A stretch of 64,000 bases of DNA from Terriglobia bacterium (GCA_020072645.1 JAIQGK010000017.1:144625-208624), one strand, 5' to 3'. Shown: positions 32,915 through 41,948, counted from the stretch's first letter. Numbers and translations: made by a program. Notes: a model not told the origin generated them from the letters alone.

Positions 32915-33268
32915 ATGAGAAAGAAGTTACTAATGCCTATCTGCGCAGCTTCATTGCTGGGAGTTGCGATGACGGCTTCCGCGGTCCGGACAACCGCCGC
33001 AGCTTTTGAAGACAAAGCGGCAAGCGTTACCGTGAAGATGATCAATTTTACCTACTCTCCCGATCCGTTGACGGTGCCGGTGGGGACCACTGTGCGCTGG
33101 GTCAATTATGACGACGATCAGCACAACGTGGTGAGTGACGACAAGAGTTTCAAGTCGAAGCTGCTGGACAAGAACCAGGAGTACTCCTACACGTTCACCA
33201 AAAAAGGAACATACCGATACATCTGCTCAATTCATCCCAAGATGGTTGGCAAAGTAACTGTTGAGTAG
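32915..33268 (+). CDS. Exported cupredoxin (plastocyanin/amicyanin-like)
   Basis: 117 residues with a signal peptide (KKLLMPICAASLLGVAMTAS). The copper site is complete: His in DDDQHNVV, then C-S-I-H-P-K-M near the C-terminus (Cys, His, Met). The fold motif INFTYSPDPLTVPVGTTVRW is typical. A small blue copper protein here is a plausible periplasmic electron carrier for the reductase complex. It has a strong ribosome-binding site (GAGGAGC) and lies 44 bases after cld. Confidence 0.93.
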   Translation: MRKKLLMPICAASLLGVAMTASAVRTTAAAFEDKAASVTVKMINFTYSPDPLTVPVGTTVRWVNYDDDQHNVVSDDKSFKSKLLDKNQEYSYTFTKKGTYRYICSIHPKMVGKVTVE

Positions 33269-33277
33269 GCAAGCCGC

Positions 33278-33721
33278 ATGCACCCATTCGATATCAAAAC
33301 GGCGCTGATGGCGAAACATGCTCAGCATGTAGTGTTGATTCATTTTCCCATCGCATTATTCTTGTGCGGCACTGTGTTTGACTTTTTGGCGCAATGGACG
33401 CACAAAGCCACTCTGGCTGCAGCCGCCTATTACAACCTGATTGTTGCGGCCATAATGTCTTTGCCGGTTGTAATCACCGGCATCCTGGCTTGGCGACTAC
33501 AACTGGAGGGCCAGTCTCTGAAGGGAGTTCTGCTGCAACATCTGGTGCTCGCAGTGGTTTCAACGGTGCTGATCTGGCTGGCGTGGTGGCTGCATTTTCG
33601 CGCAATACGTTCTGAGCGTGCCGTGCCAAGCTATCGGCTTGCAGTGGAGTTCGCGGGAGTCATCACGATTACCCTGGCGGCGCATCTGGGTGGGTTTTTG
33701 AGCGGTGTAAATCTTCCCTAG
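33278..33721 (+). CDS. DUF2231 membrane protein
   Basis: 147 residues with four transmembrane helices and the DUF2231 signature VVLIHFPIALFLCGTVFDFL. Conserved histidines (HAQH, LIHFP) could bind haem or accept electrons; this is speculative. Nine bases after the cupredoxin gene, so cotranscribed. Its stop overlaps the convergent gntR stop by four bases. A link between the periplasmic carriers and the quinone pool is a contextual guess. Confidence 0.82.
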   Translation: MHPFDIKTALMAKHAQHVVLIHFPIALFLCGTVFDFLAQWTHKATLAAAAYYNLIVAAIMSLPVVITGILAWRLQLEGQSLKGVLLQHLVLAVVSTVLIWLAWWLHFRAIRSERAVPSYRLAVEFAGVITITLAAHLGGFLSGVNLP

Positions 33722-34464
33722 GATAGTTTTCTGCGCCGGTTGCCTTGTAGCGCTGAAGCCTGGCGATCAAAATCAGCTACGTAAATTCGGGCAATCCCCC
33801 GACGAACGACTTGTACCATGTCTTGAAGCTTGCGAGAAACGTGTTTCTGAATGGCTTGAATCGCACTTTCAGCATCTCGCGCCTGCAAAGCGCGGGCCAC
33901 CGTTACGTGATCTCCAAGGGATCGGCTTCGTGGCCTGCCTTCCATATCAATGAGCCGGACAAAACGAATGCGCGCGTTTACGCTTTTCAATGCTTCAGTT
34001 AATTGTGCATTGCCTGAGAGCCGTGCGATTTCTTCATGGAATTGCTCATCGAGTTCCACAATGCGTTCCACAGAACAATCCGCGGGCTCGCGGTTTGCGA
34101 GTCTCGCCATTTTTGACAGAAGGGAAAGCTCCTCGTCACTAGCGCGCTGTACCGCCAATCGGACGGCCGTACATTCCAGGGCAAGACGGAGTTCATAAAG
34201 ATCAAAGCACTCTTTGGGGTTGAGGTCGCGCAGCGAGAAGCCTCTTCCATCGGCGCTCAGGAAGCCTTCATTGACCAGCCGATTTAAAGCCTCGCGAACG
34301 GGAGTCCGTGATACGGAGAACCTTTCCGCGATATCTAATTCTGTCAGCCGTTCACCGGGCTTGAGCTTGAATGTGATCGCCATCTCACGCAAGCTGGAAT
34401 ACACCCTGTCGGATTCACGAACGTCGGGAGCGAGTGGCGTATGCCGATTCTGGGCTTGAGGCAT
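33718..34464 (-). CDS. GntR-family transcriptional regulator, FCD subfamily
   Basis: 248 residues. The winged helix-turn-helix (about 18-85) shows LKPGERLTELDIAERFSVSR followed by TPVREALNRLVNEGF. The FCD effector domain (about 95-225) carries ELRLALECTAVRLA, ELDEQFHEEIARLSGN and DHVTVARALQARD, including the Asp/His pattern of metal-dependent FCD domains. It is convergent with the reductase operon and is its likely regulator; the palindrome at 24141-24150 is a candidate site. FCD regulators usually sense small carboxylic acids, so the ligand is uncertain. Confidence 0.93.
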   Translation of the reverse strand: MPQAQNRHTPLAPDVRESDRVYSSLREMAITFKLKPGERLTELDIAERFSVSRTPVREALNRLVNEGFLSADGRGFSLRDLNPKECFDLYELRLALECTAVRLAVQRASDEELSLLSKMARLANREPADCSVERIVELDEQFHEEIARLSGNAQLTEALKSVNARIRFVRLIDMEGRPRSRSLGDHVTVARALQARDAESAIQAIQKHVSRKLQDMVQVVRRGIARIYVADFDRQASALQGNRRRKLS

Positions 34465-34742
34465 TGGTTTTGTCCGACTGCTAGATTATATGGATTTTTG
34501 GCTGGTGTGCACAGATCGAAAGTGAGGAGGAGGGTTTGGCAGCCATTTCAGATGTGCTAGGCCTGTTTTTGACAGATTTGTGAGTGTGAAAGCCTGCAGC
34601 TTCACAGATCGCTACAGTTTCGGTAAACGCCCAAACGGGCCCAAAACGGCCTAGAACAGGCTTAATAACAGTCACTTACAGTCTTGCGTGGATTTTCTAT
34701 AGATTCCAATGGACCCTAAAAATCTCATTCGGAATTACAGTT

Positions 34743-34767
34743 GGAGGTTCAAATCTCTGTCCGACCA
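34743..34767 (+). pseudogene. Second decayed 3' end of tRNA-Pro; candidate right attachment site
   Basis: GGAGGTTCAAATCTCTGTCC followed by GACCA reproduces the T-arm and acceptor end of the fragment at 23588-23638, here with an intact TTCAAAT loop but about three bases missing after it. The next bases ATTTATT are also shared. The two fragments are in the same orientation and enclose exactly the reductase/cld/gntR cluster (11.1 kb). Confidence 0.65.
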
Positions 34768-34794
34768 TTTATTACGAGTGCCATTAGCGCAAAC

Positions 34795-35045
34795 ATAGCG
34801 GAAGACTGGGCGTTGTCCGAGCAGGCCAGCCCAACAGCGCGTACCGTCGTTGTGGTGAACCGCTTATTTGAAAAAGACATATTCAAGGATGGCCGCGCCA
34901 TCGGAAAAACACTTCAGCAATAGCCAAGACATCTCAGGCATTCTCGAGATCGTGGGAATGACCGAAGATACAAATTATTGGTTGCGCCTATGTACCACGG
35001 CAATCCTTCTGATCGAACCAATGAAATTAAGAAGCATAGCTTAGT
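34795..35045 (+). pseudogene. Fragment of an ABC transporter permease (MacB/FtsX type)
   Basis: One frame reads SEQASPTARTVVVVNRLFEK then DIFKDGRAIGKTLQQ and a stop. This is like the periplasmic core of MacB-type permeases (VVVNxxFxxxxFxxxxxIGK). After the stop the next stretch reads ISGILEIVGMTEDTNYW, like the following EIVGxxxDxxY element, then shifts frame into APMYHGNPSD. The gene lacks both ends and is frameshifted. It lies immediately right of the tRNA scar, consistent with truncation during integration or later decay. Confidence 0.5.
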
Positions 35046-35248
35046 ACTTCCCGCGCTTTCTATCAAAATGGCGCGACCTCCCGGGTTTACCCAAGAACCG
35101 CTCGTAAGTTTCCCTATTCTGCCAAAAAAGCATCTCAGAGAAGGTGGATTTCGTCCGAACGCTTTGGGGTTGCGCATGAGGCCCAGTGCTTATGCGGCAA
35201 GCCTTACGTGGCAAAGGCCTTATGTGATAAAAACTTAGGGAGCAGACT

Positions 35249-35815
35249 GTGATGAGCGCGAAGATAAGGAACTGGACTGCAGCCCTGCTTTTCCTGGCCG
35301 CCACGTGTATCGGTGGGGCAGGGAGGCAGGCTGAAGGACAGCTCCGCTGGGACTATCCTCCCAAGAAAGCGCCCATACGCTTGCGCCTGGTTGCCATAGC
35401 TTTTGCTGACCACCCTCGCTCTTCTTTCTTCTCCAGCCAGGAAGTGTTCGTTGCCGAAACCGAGATCTCGCACGAAGAGTGGGGTCTCATCAAGCTCGTC
35501 TTCACCTTTCTCCCATATGAGCCCCGGCTGTCGGAATCCGGCTTTGATTACTCAGTGGTCCATGAGGTCTCAGCCTGGCGAGACGAGGCTTGCGACCAGA
35601 CCATTGCGCAGTTAACGGCGCGGAGCCAGCCTGATCGCCATGAGCCGTTGATCTATTCTCGTAACGTGCCTAGAGAGGACCTGGACCGCAGACGCATCCC
35701 GCTGCCCTGCTATGAAACGACGGCGAATGAATATATAAAATCGAGCTTCGAGCCTGTTCCTCAGCCCCTGAAGCCACATGGACCTGTTCTTGAGGTCCCT
35801 CCAAACTCGAAATGA
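35249..35815 (+). CDS. Secreted protein of unknown function
   Basis: 188 residues; signal peptide about 1-30 (WTAALLFLAATCIGGAG). The mature part is rich in aromatic and charged residues (LRWDYPPKKAPIRLRLVAIA, VSAWRDEACDQTIAQL) with two Cys. No family is recognised. The start is ATG 35249 or the adjacent in-frame ATG at 35252. It stands alone, about 470 bases before the sigma factor gene. Confidence 0.6.
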   Translation: MMSAKIRNWTAALLFLAATCIGGAGRQAEGQLRWDYPPKKAPIRLRLVAIAFADHPRSSFFSSQEVFVAETEISHEEWGLIKLVFTFLPYEPRLSESGFDYSVVHEVSAWRDEACDQTIAQLTARSQPDRHEPLIYSRNVPREDLDRRRIPLPCYETTANEYIKSSFEPVPQPLKPHGPVLEVPPNSK

Positions 35816-36280
35816 CGGCCAGCGGGTATGGCAAACCCCTTCCGCTTCTTCTCTAATCACCCCCACTTTGGATCGCCCATCGTTCGCGCACATTGCGAAG
35901 GCGGATTTCAAGCACCGTTAGAAACCCAGTTTGCGCTCAGCGCTCGGCAAAAGGGCTCAAAAAATCAGGGTTACTCCAAGCCTGAGCAGCAGAATAGATG
36001 CTGAAAACAAAAGGCTTAACCTCCATACCAGCTTTTCCTGGGTGATCGATGAAACGCTTAAGCCCCGTTTATCACTAGGTATTTGTAAGGCGGTTAGCCA
36101 TAAGGTGGGCGAGCCGCAGTTCCCGCATTACTGGAGCGAGCGTGACGTCGGGAAAACAAGAACTCCAAGCCGGAGGCGGTGGCCTCCCCGCACTAACCCT
36201 GGACGGTCGAGAGTCAGCGGTGTCGGGGTCTTCAGCGGGAGGATACTTTTGCCGGAGCTCGTATCGGGAGAGTTTCTGAA
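35816..36280. other. Intergenic region, no gene recognised
   Basis: About 465 bases upstream of the ECF sigma gene. Short open frames on both strands (for example 35931-36284) lack recognisable features. Promoters for the sigma/anti-sigma pair probably lie near its right end. No inverted repeat worth noting was seen. Confidence 0.45.
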
Positions 36281-36982
36281 GTGAAAAGCGCGTCTTTGCA
36301 ATCACGGACCAGCAAGAAGAAAGGGGCGGGCACTTTGTTGACCTACTCCGCTTCAGGTGTGTCCGTAGGCGCCACAAAACGGAAATCAGCAGCAAAGGCT
36401 GAAGTATACTGGATTGAAAGATCTCCAGTGGACTTCTACTCTTTCGATGAAGAATACCTGCGCCGCCTCGGGGCCCATGATCCTGCCACCGAAGCTCATT
36501 TTGTCGCCTACTTTAGTGAACGGCTAAGAATCACTTTGCGTGCGCGCGGCATTGACTCGCACACGATTGAAGATGTGCGCCAGGAAACGTTTTGCCGCGT
36601 ATGGGTTGCCGTCCAGTCCGGCAGCGTAAATAATGCGCAGGGGTTCGGCGCTTATGTGCATGCGGTTTGCAAGAATGTTCTTTCAGAAAGCCGCCGGGTT
36701 GACATCCGCAACCAGCACGATTCCCTGGATGGGACTGATGTTATTGATCAGCAACTTAGCCTGGAAGAATTGATGCAGCGAAGTGAGAACAGCACCCTGG
36801 TGCGCGCCATTCTGGCTGAGCTTCCTGAAAGGGACCAGCACTTGCTGCAGGCGCGTTTCTTTGAGGACCGCGATAATGAAGAAGTTTGTGGCGATTTTGG
36901 TGTGGATCGCGACTACCTTCGTGTCCTGTTTCACCGGGCCATTCAAAAGTTTGGGGAACTTTACAAGAAAAAATTTAACTAG
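36281..36982 (+). CDS. ECF-type RNA polymerase sigma factor
   Basis: 233 residues from GTG 36281, preceded by GGGAGAG. Region 2 is about 65-130 (EAHFVAYFSERLR, IEDVRQETFCRVWVAV); region 4 is about 165-225 (LPERDQHLLQARFFEDRDNE, DRDYLRVLFHRAIQKF). The first ~45 residues precede the conserved part, and a later GTG start (36429) is possible. It shares motifs with the sigma gene at 41271 (EAHFVAYFS; YLRVLxHRA), so they are paralogues. It is followed 36 bases later by a zinc-finger anti-sigma gene. Confidence 0.9.
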   Translation: MKSASLQSRTSKKKGAGTLLTYSASGVSVGATKRKSAAKAEVYWIERSPVDFYSFDEEYLRRLGAHDPATEAHFVAYFSERLRITLRARGIDSHTIEDVRQETFCRVWVAVQSGSVNNAQGFGAYVHAVCKNVLSESRRVDIRNQHDSLDGTDVIDQQLSLEELMQRSENSTLVRAILAELPERDQHLLQARFFEDRDNEEVCGDFGVDRDYLRVLFHRAIQKFGELYKKKFN

Positions 36983-37018
36983 CAGGCCGATAGCTGCGCA
37001 AATCCAGGGGAAAAGACG

Positions 37019-37690
37019 ATGAACGCACGAATGATAAACCACGATGACGCAATGAAAGATCTCATGGCGGAGCGCTACCTGTTAGGCGAACTAAATACGG
37101 CTGAACGAGATGCGTATGAGCAACACTTGTTTTCTTGTGACGCCTGCTTTGAGCAGGTAAAGGCAGGGACGGAGTTTGTGACCCATTTGCGGCACATTGG
37201 AACGGAAGCTCCGCAGCCGACTCTCCCCGGCTTCATGTCCCGTCTTATGACGAGTGTGCGTCAGCCCGTAACCATTACGGCGTTTGGGCTTCTGTTATTT
37301 GCGTCTGGCGTTGCAATCCACCAGAATTCGATGATCGCCCATCTGAAGGAACCTCGCCCTGAAATACGTTCTGTATTAACGGGGGTGGCTCATGGTTCCG
37401 GCGAAACCCACCTGATACAAGCTTCGAAAAACTCTTCCCTGAGCCTGAATGTTGAGTATGCGCGGAAAGGCGAATTTATCTCATATCGGGCCCAGATTCT
37501 CTCGAGTTCCGGAAAAGCGCTGCATACGGTCGCGCTGCCGGAAACTCAGGTTGGAACTACAGCTACCATAGCTCTGCCGGCCGACGCGTTGAAACCGGCG
37601 CAGTATTCAATGGTGGTTTTCGGGCGCAGGAGTGATGGCACGCAAGAGGAAGTAGGTCGCGGCGCTTTTGAATTGCAGTTCACTGACTAA
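37019..37690 (+). CDS. Membrane anti-sigma factor with zf-HC2 zinc finger
   Basis: 223 residues. The N-terminal anti-sigma zinc finger is complete (His36, Cys40, Cys43 in HLFSCDAC). A single transmembrane segment lies at about 80-98 (ITAFGLLLFASGVAIHQ). The extracytoplasmic part (about 100-223) is beta-rich (ISYRAQILSSSGKALHTVAL). It would hold the upstream sigma factor inactive at the membrane until a signal. Typical sigma/anti-sigma pair; the following genes may be targets. Confidence 0.88.
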   Translation: MNARMINHDDAMKDLMAERYLLGELNTAERDAYEQHLFSCDACFEQVKAGTEFVTHLRHIGTEAPQPTLPGFMSRLMTSVRQPVTITAFGLLLFASGVAIHQNSMIAHLKEPRPEIRSVLTGVAHGSGETHLIQASKNSSLSLNVEYARKGEFISYRAQILSSSGKALHTVALPETQVGTTATIALPADALKPAQYSMVVFGRRSDGTQEEVGRGAFELQFTD

Positions 37691-37874
37691 CTGGTTCCGG
37701 GCTTTTGACACGGTTTGACGCAGTATGTTTTCCCTACGCTATCTCTCTTCCGGCGGCACAACTCTTCGCCAATAATCGGCCGTAGTACAATCGGCGTATT
37801 CGGGCCCAAAGACACCCCCTCGCTTTATGGTGTCTATAAGTGTGCCCAGCCCAGTTGTTTATCCGCTGTAGTAC

Positions 37875-38765
37875 ATGGAGAAAAAAATGAAGTGTACGCG
37901 CCACCACTCGCAACATATGTACCATGCCTCGGCTTACTCTGTTTCAGCCGAATTCGAAAGACCCAAAAAACATAGCATGGCCCCGCAAGCCTCAGTCGTT
38001 CTTGCCGGCCACGGTGGTCATGGATCCAGTCGCGCCTCAGCCTACAACGTTGATGGCCTTATTTCCTTCAAAAATGCTTACTCTGAAGTCGGCGGCAGTT
38101 TTGATGACTGCCACGGCATGCACACCACTCACGCCTGGTCCGTCGTTGAGGGATTGAACGTTGCGGACATGCTCACCGCGGATCGCGTTGTCGCCCGCAT
38201 GGCCGTTTATCATGAGCCAACCGGTGGCAGCGAAGCCACCTATGACATCACCGGCAGCTATTTTGAAAATCTCCGCATTGCCGGCCATCCAGTCGAGTTA
38301 GAATTGGCCACTCACGTTTTCCACGACCACGACACATATCCAAAGTTGGCTAAGGCGCACAAAGCCGGTAAAACCGACGATTGGCTGGTCGGAAGCAAGC
38401 TAATGCAACTTAAGAACGATGAGTTGACAGATTTGGAAGACAAGTATCATGCCCTGATCGGCATGTCTGAAGTGGTCAAAGAATGGAAGAGCCCCAAACG
38501 GCCGACGGACCGGGGAAGCTATTGGTTCTCCCCGGCAAACAATCTCGAGTGGAAGCCTTCGTCCGAAATCCTGGGTTTTGGCTCCATCATCTGTATTCCA
38601 AAATTCGGGGTCATTCGTCTGGCGGAAATGGTAGTGCATCGTCATTCGCGAACGCTGCGCATGTTCCGGGTTCAGATGTGCTCGTCAGGACACGGCACAT
38701 CAGATGGTGGAACTACAACAGGTGGCGGTACTGGCGGGGGCACCTATCCCACGCCTCCAGGCTAA
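37875..38765 (+). CDS. Unknown 296-residue protein between anti-sigma and CHAT genes
   Basis: Residues 1-60 are rich in His, Ser and Ala (CTRHHSQHMYHASAYSVSAE). The body has several His-containing segments (CHGMHTTHAWSVVEG, THVFHDHDTY) and ends in a Gly/Thr-rich tail (GTTTGGGTGGGT). There is no signal peptide. Start may be 37875 or 37887 (MKCTRHH). The next gene begins within 20 bases, so it is likely cotranscribed with the TPR-CHAT lipoprotein and may be its substrate, partner or target. No family recognised. Confidence 0.65.
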   Translation: MEKKMKCTRHHSQHMYHASAYSVSAEFERPKKHSMAPQASVVLAGHGGHGSSRASAYNVDGLISFKNAYSEVGGSFDDCHGMHTTHAWSVVEGLNVADMLTADRVVARMAVYHEPTGGSEATYDITGSYFENLRIAGHPVELELATHVFHDHDTYPKLAKAHKAGKTDDWLVGSKLMQLKNDELTDLEDKYHALIGMSEVVKEWKSPKRPTDRGSYWFSPANNLEWKPSSEILGFGSIICIPKFGVIRLAEMVVHRHSRTLRMFRVQMCSSGHGTSDGGTTTGGGTGGGTYPTPPG

Positions 38766-38782
38766 TTACGATTATCGCGCTA

Positions 38783-41215
38783 ATGCTTATTAGCATGATC
38801 GGCTGCGAAAATAAGCGGGCCTCTCTGGAAAAGCGATACGCTCAGGCCCGCCTTTTATTTCAGCAGGGCTATACTGATCAGCCCCTTCCGCTTGCGGAAG
38901 CGGGCTTGAAAGAATCTGCAGGATATCCGGACCTGAATTGGAAATTTCGCGTTCTCACCGCGGAAGCTCGAAACCGCAAGAAGCTATTCACCGCTGCACT
39001 GGAACCTCTGGAACCCGAACCTCCTTCAAATATCCCCGCAGAAATATTCTGGCGTCGCAAAGTTGCTCAGGCTATGTCTTTTTGCCAGTTGGGCAGATAC
39101 CCAGAGATGGAAGATCACTTTGCCCAAGCCGCGGCATTGCAGGCAGAGCCTGGGGCCTTGAACTATGCTCGTGGGAGGTGTGCAGCTTTCCAGCACAAAA
39201 TAAAGGATGCCGAGAACTATTTGAGGCTGGTTACCGCGCAAGGCTCAAATCCAGATCCTTTTCTCAAGGCTTACGCACTGGCTACCCTCGCGGCATGGGC
39301 AAGTGGCGATCTCCGTTACGATGAAGCGATTGACCTAAATAAGGAAGGCCTGGCAATTCTTCACACGTTGCATGCCCCTCCTCTAGAGAAACTGGTATTG
39401 GGGAATTTGGGCCAGCTGTATGTAGACTTGTCAGATTTCAAAAATGCCCTGGAATTCGCTGAAGCAGGAAAGAAAATAGCTTCTGAATTGAAAGATTCCA
39501 GCCAGCTAAGATTTCTCTTGATTATAGGCGTCGCTAGGGCCATCGAAGGGCAATCCGGCTTGGCGGAACAGTCATACAACCATGCTCTTGCCATCGCGAC
39601 AAAACTGAAGGATAACGACGCCATCGCCGAATGTTTGTACGGCATGACGATGGTCAAGCTGGGTCAGCATCAACTTGACGAGGCGGAAAAATACCATCTC
39701 CAAGTATCCAAACTTGGACTAGACCATCTACCGAATTGGCAATTGGCTGAAGCAGCTATTGAGGCCGCCCATGGCAATTATGCCAAAGCCATTCTCGGAT
39801 ACCGCGAGGTACTCCAACAGCAGGAAGCCGCGGACGCGCAGCAACATCTCTTTCATTTCAAGCAAATTTGGTTGAGCCAATCCCGGCTGGCCGGCGCATA
39901 TGCAGCGCAGGGTAACAGCTCTGAAGCGGAAAAGTGGTTCCAGCGCAGCATCGCCACCATGGATGCTGGCATTAAAAGCCTGAAGCACCCCGAACTCCGA
40001 ACTGCCCTGCGCGACAACACTCCAATTTATGACGGATATGTAACCTTCCTCATCAGCCAGAAACAATACGCCAAAGCGCTGCAAGTCGCGCAAGCAGGCC
40101 GTGCCCGCACTTTGTTGCTGGATGAGGAAAAGCCAACTTCTAAAACTCCGGTTGCAGAGGACGCCAAGGTTTGGCTCTCAAAGATCCAGCATTATCTCGG
40201 TCGTGACAGATCAGTGCTGCTCTCCTATTTCGAAACCCGGGACGAGTGTTATTTATGGACCGTTACGGCTACCCAGTTGCGCCTTTTTCCGTTAGGCATA
40301 AAGGGGCCGGATTTAGACAACCTCATCGATTCCTACCAGCAGGAGATTCAGCAGCACTTGCCTCTTGCGGACAGCTCAGCGGCGAAAAAGCTGTATCAGT
40401 TTATGGTCCAACCGGCGAGCGATCTTATTCCCAAAGGCTCGCATGTAATCGTGGTTGCAGACAGTAAAAGCTACAGCATTAACTTTGAAACGGTCGTTTC
40501 TTCCCGGGGGACGGACCACTACTGGATTGAGGATGTGGAGTTGGAGAATGCGAGATCGATTGATCTGCTCATTGCGTCTCATCCAAAGCGTGCTCCCGCA
40601 AAAGGCCTTCTGTTAATAGGCGCTCCAGCTCAAGCTGATTCGCATTTCCCCGAACTACCCCATGCTCCAGAGGAGATGGCTAGTGTGCGAAAGCATTTTT
40701 CGTCCAGCAAGATAACCAGCTTTTCTGGGAAAGATGCCACGCCTGATTCGTATTTAAGAAACTCGCCCGGCTTGTATAAATTTATTCATTTGTCTACGCA
40801 CGGCACTCCCAATGCGATCGACCCTCTGCAGTCGGCGATCATTCTGTCTTCCGGCAAAGATGGCAATTTCAAGCTTCTGGGCCGGGACATTATCGAGGGC
40901 AAAGTGCGGCTCAACGCGGAGCTTGTCACCATTTCCGCCTGCGAAGGAGTAGGAACCCAATTGCAGTCGCTGGAAGGACTGCTTGGCCTGGAGTGGGCAT
41001 TCATGCGGGCCGGAGCGCATCAGGTCGTTGCGGCCGTATGGGACCAGGATGACGCCGTAACGCCCGCGCTGATGGACGATTTCTACGATCAGCTCACACA
41101 CGGCAAAAGCGCGACAGACGCTCTTCACCACGCCAAGCTAAACATCCTTAAGGCTGGCGGTTTTCATGCTGCTCCTTATTATTGGGCATCACTCCAGCTT
41201 TACACGCGGTCATAA
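38783..41215 (+). CDS. TPR-CHAT caspase-like protein, probable lipoprotein
   Basis: About 811 residues from ATG 38783. An upstream frame extends to 38483 but lies inside the previous gene; a start slightly upstream would give a better lipoprotein signal (RLITIIALMLISMIGC). TPR repeats fill about 20-430 (FKNALEFAEAGKKIASELKD, IAECLYGMTMVKLGQHQLDE). The C-terminal CHAT domain (about 600-805) has both catalytic residues of the caspase-like fold: His673 in FIHLSTHGTPN and Cys720 in VTISACEGVG, plus HKAKxNI-like HHAKLNILKAGG. It is probably an active protease; its target is unknown. A terminator follows immediately. Confidence 0.85.
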   Translation: MLISMIGCENKRASLEKRYAQARLLFQQGYTDQPLPLAEAGLKESAGYPDLNWKFRVLTAEARNRKKLFTAALEPLEPEPPSNIPAEIFWRRKVAQAMSFCQLGRYPEMEDHFAQAAALQAEPGALNYARGRCAAFQHKIKDAENYLRLVTAQGSNPDPFLKAYALATLAAWASGDLRYDEAIDLNKEGLAILHTLHAPPLEKLVLGNLGQLYVDLSDFKNALEFAEAGKKIASELKDSSQLRFLLIIGVARAIEGQSGLAEQSYNHALAIATKLKDNDAIAECLYGMTMVKLGQHQLDEAEKYHLQVSKLGLDHLPNWQLAEAAIEAAHGNYAKAILGYREVLQQQEAADAQQHLFHFKQIWLSQSRLAGAYAAQGNSSEAEKWFQRSIATMDAGIKSLKHPELRTALRDNTPIYDGYVTFLISQKQYAKALQVAQAGRARTLLLDEEKPTSKTPVAEDAKVWLSKIQHYLGRDRSVLLSYFETRDECYLWTVTATQLRLFPLGIKGPDLDNLIDSYQQEIQQHLPLADSSAAKKLYQFMVQPASDLIPKGSHVIVVADSKSYSINFETVVSSRGTDHYWIEDVELENARSIDLLIASHPKRAPAKGLLLIGAPAQADSHFPELPHAPEEMASVRKHFSSSKITSFSGKDATPDSYLRNSPGLYKFIHLSTHGTPNAIDPLQSAIILSSGKDGNFKLLGRDIIEGKVRLNAELVTISACEGVGTQLQSLEGLLGLEWAFMRAGAHQVVAAVWDQDDAVTPALMDDFYDQLTHGKSATDALHHAKLNILKAGGFHAAPYYWASLQLYTRS

Positions 41216-41241
41216 AAAAGCCGGCGTTGTCAGGCGCCGGC
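41214..41241 (-). terminator. Rho-independent terminator
   Basis: GCCGGCG (41220-41226), an eight-base loop and CGCCGGC (41235-41241) form a seven-pair hairpin. Read on the minus strand it is followed by TTTTTT (41214-41219), ending the sigma gene at 41271. The hairpin lies directly after the CHAT stop codon and may also serve the plus strand. Confidence 0.85.
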
Positions 41242-41270
41242 CAACTTGCAGGTTGCTCATCCAAAATTAT

Positions 41271-41948
41271 TCAGCAGCAATGGCGCAGAGTATTCGAATC
41301 CGTTGAACGCGCTCTGTGCGCGTGCCGGATGGTCTTGGGCTGCATCCTGATCAACGTGACTTTGCTTCTGGGAGCCCGGTCCAACTGATTGTACTCCGCC
41401 ACAAATTGCTGCTTTGCCCTGTGAAGCAGCACACGCAAATACTCCCGGCTTACGCCCAGTTCCATGCACACTTCATTTTTGTCTCGTTGTTCAAAGAAAA
41501 CCGCCCGCAGTATCTTCTGGTCTTTGGCTGGAAGTTTTGCCAGCACCCGCTGTACCTGCAGCTTGGTTTCTTCCGCCAGAAGCATGCCGTCCGGCGTCAG
41601 GGATTGGTCCGTGGGATCGCGCTGCAGGTCATCCAGAGGCTTTATCCGGGCGCGCGAGCGGTACGATTCGCGGAGTATGTTGTTGCAGACCGAACTCACA
41701 AAAGCGCCGAACCGTTCCGGTTGGCGAATGCCGCCTTCGGCACGCACCGCCGCCCAGGCCCGCAACAGGGTTTCCTGCTGCACGTCCTTGATGTGCTCCG
41801 GACACATCAACCGGCGGCGCAGCTTGTTATGGAGGATTTTGCTGAAATATGCCACAAAGTGGGCTTCGGTGGTTACATCCTGCGCCCTGAGTTCGTGCAG
41901 GTATGTTTCATTGAACTGATGAAAATCCATGCATTGTGCGGTGGCCAT
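41271..41948 (-). CDS. ECF-type RNA polymerase sigma factor
   Basis: 225 residues. Region 2: TEAHFVAYFSKILHNKLRRR and IKDVQQETLLRAWAAVRAEG; region 4: LPAKDQKILRAVFFEQRDKN and GVSREYLRVLLHRAKQQF. An extra ~35 basic residues at the C-terminus follow the usual end. Paralogue of the sigma factor at 36281, convergent with the CHAT lipoprotein gene and lacking an adjacent anti-sigma of its own. It may be controlled by one of the two zinc-finger proteins in this region. Confidence 0.9.
   Translation of the reverse strand: MATAQCMDFHQFNETYLHELRAQDVTTEAHFVAYFSKILHNKLRRRLMCPEHIKDVQQETLLRAWAAVRAEGGIRQPERFGAFVSSVCNNILRESYRSRARIKPLDDLQRDPTDQSLTPDGMLLAEETKLQVQRVLAKLPAKDQKILRAVFFEQRDKNEVCMELGVSREYLRVLLHRAKQQFVAEYNQLDRAPRSKVTLIRMQPKTIRHAHRARSTDSNTLRHCC

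Noticed and set aside
34978..35238. 86-codon plus-strand frame after the permease remnant
   Set aside because: Its beginning seems to belong to the frameshifted permease fragment and the rest has no coding support.
38483..38782. 100-codon N-terminal extension of the TPR-CHAT gene
   Set aside because: It overlaps the preceding gene in another frame and precedes the lipoprotein signal, which would then be internal.
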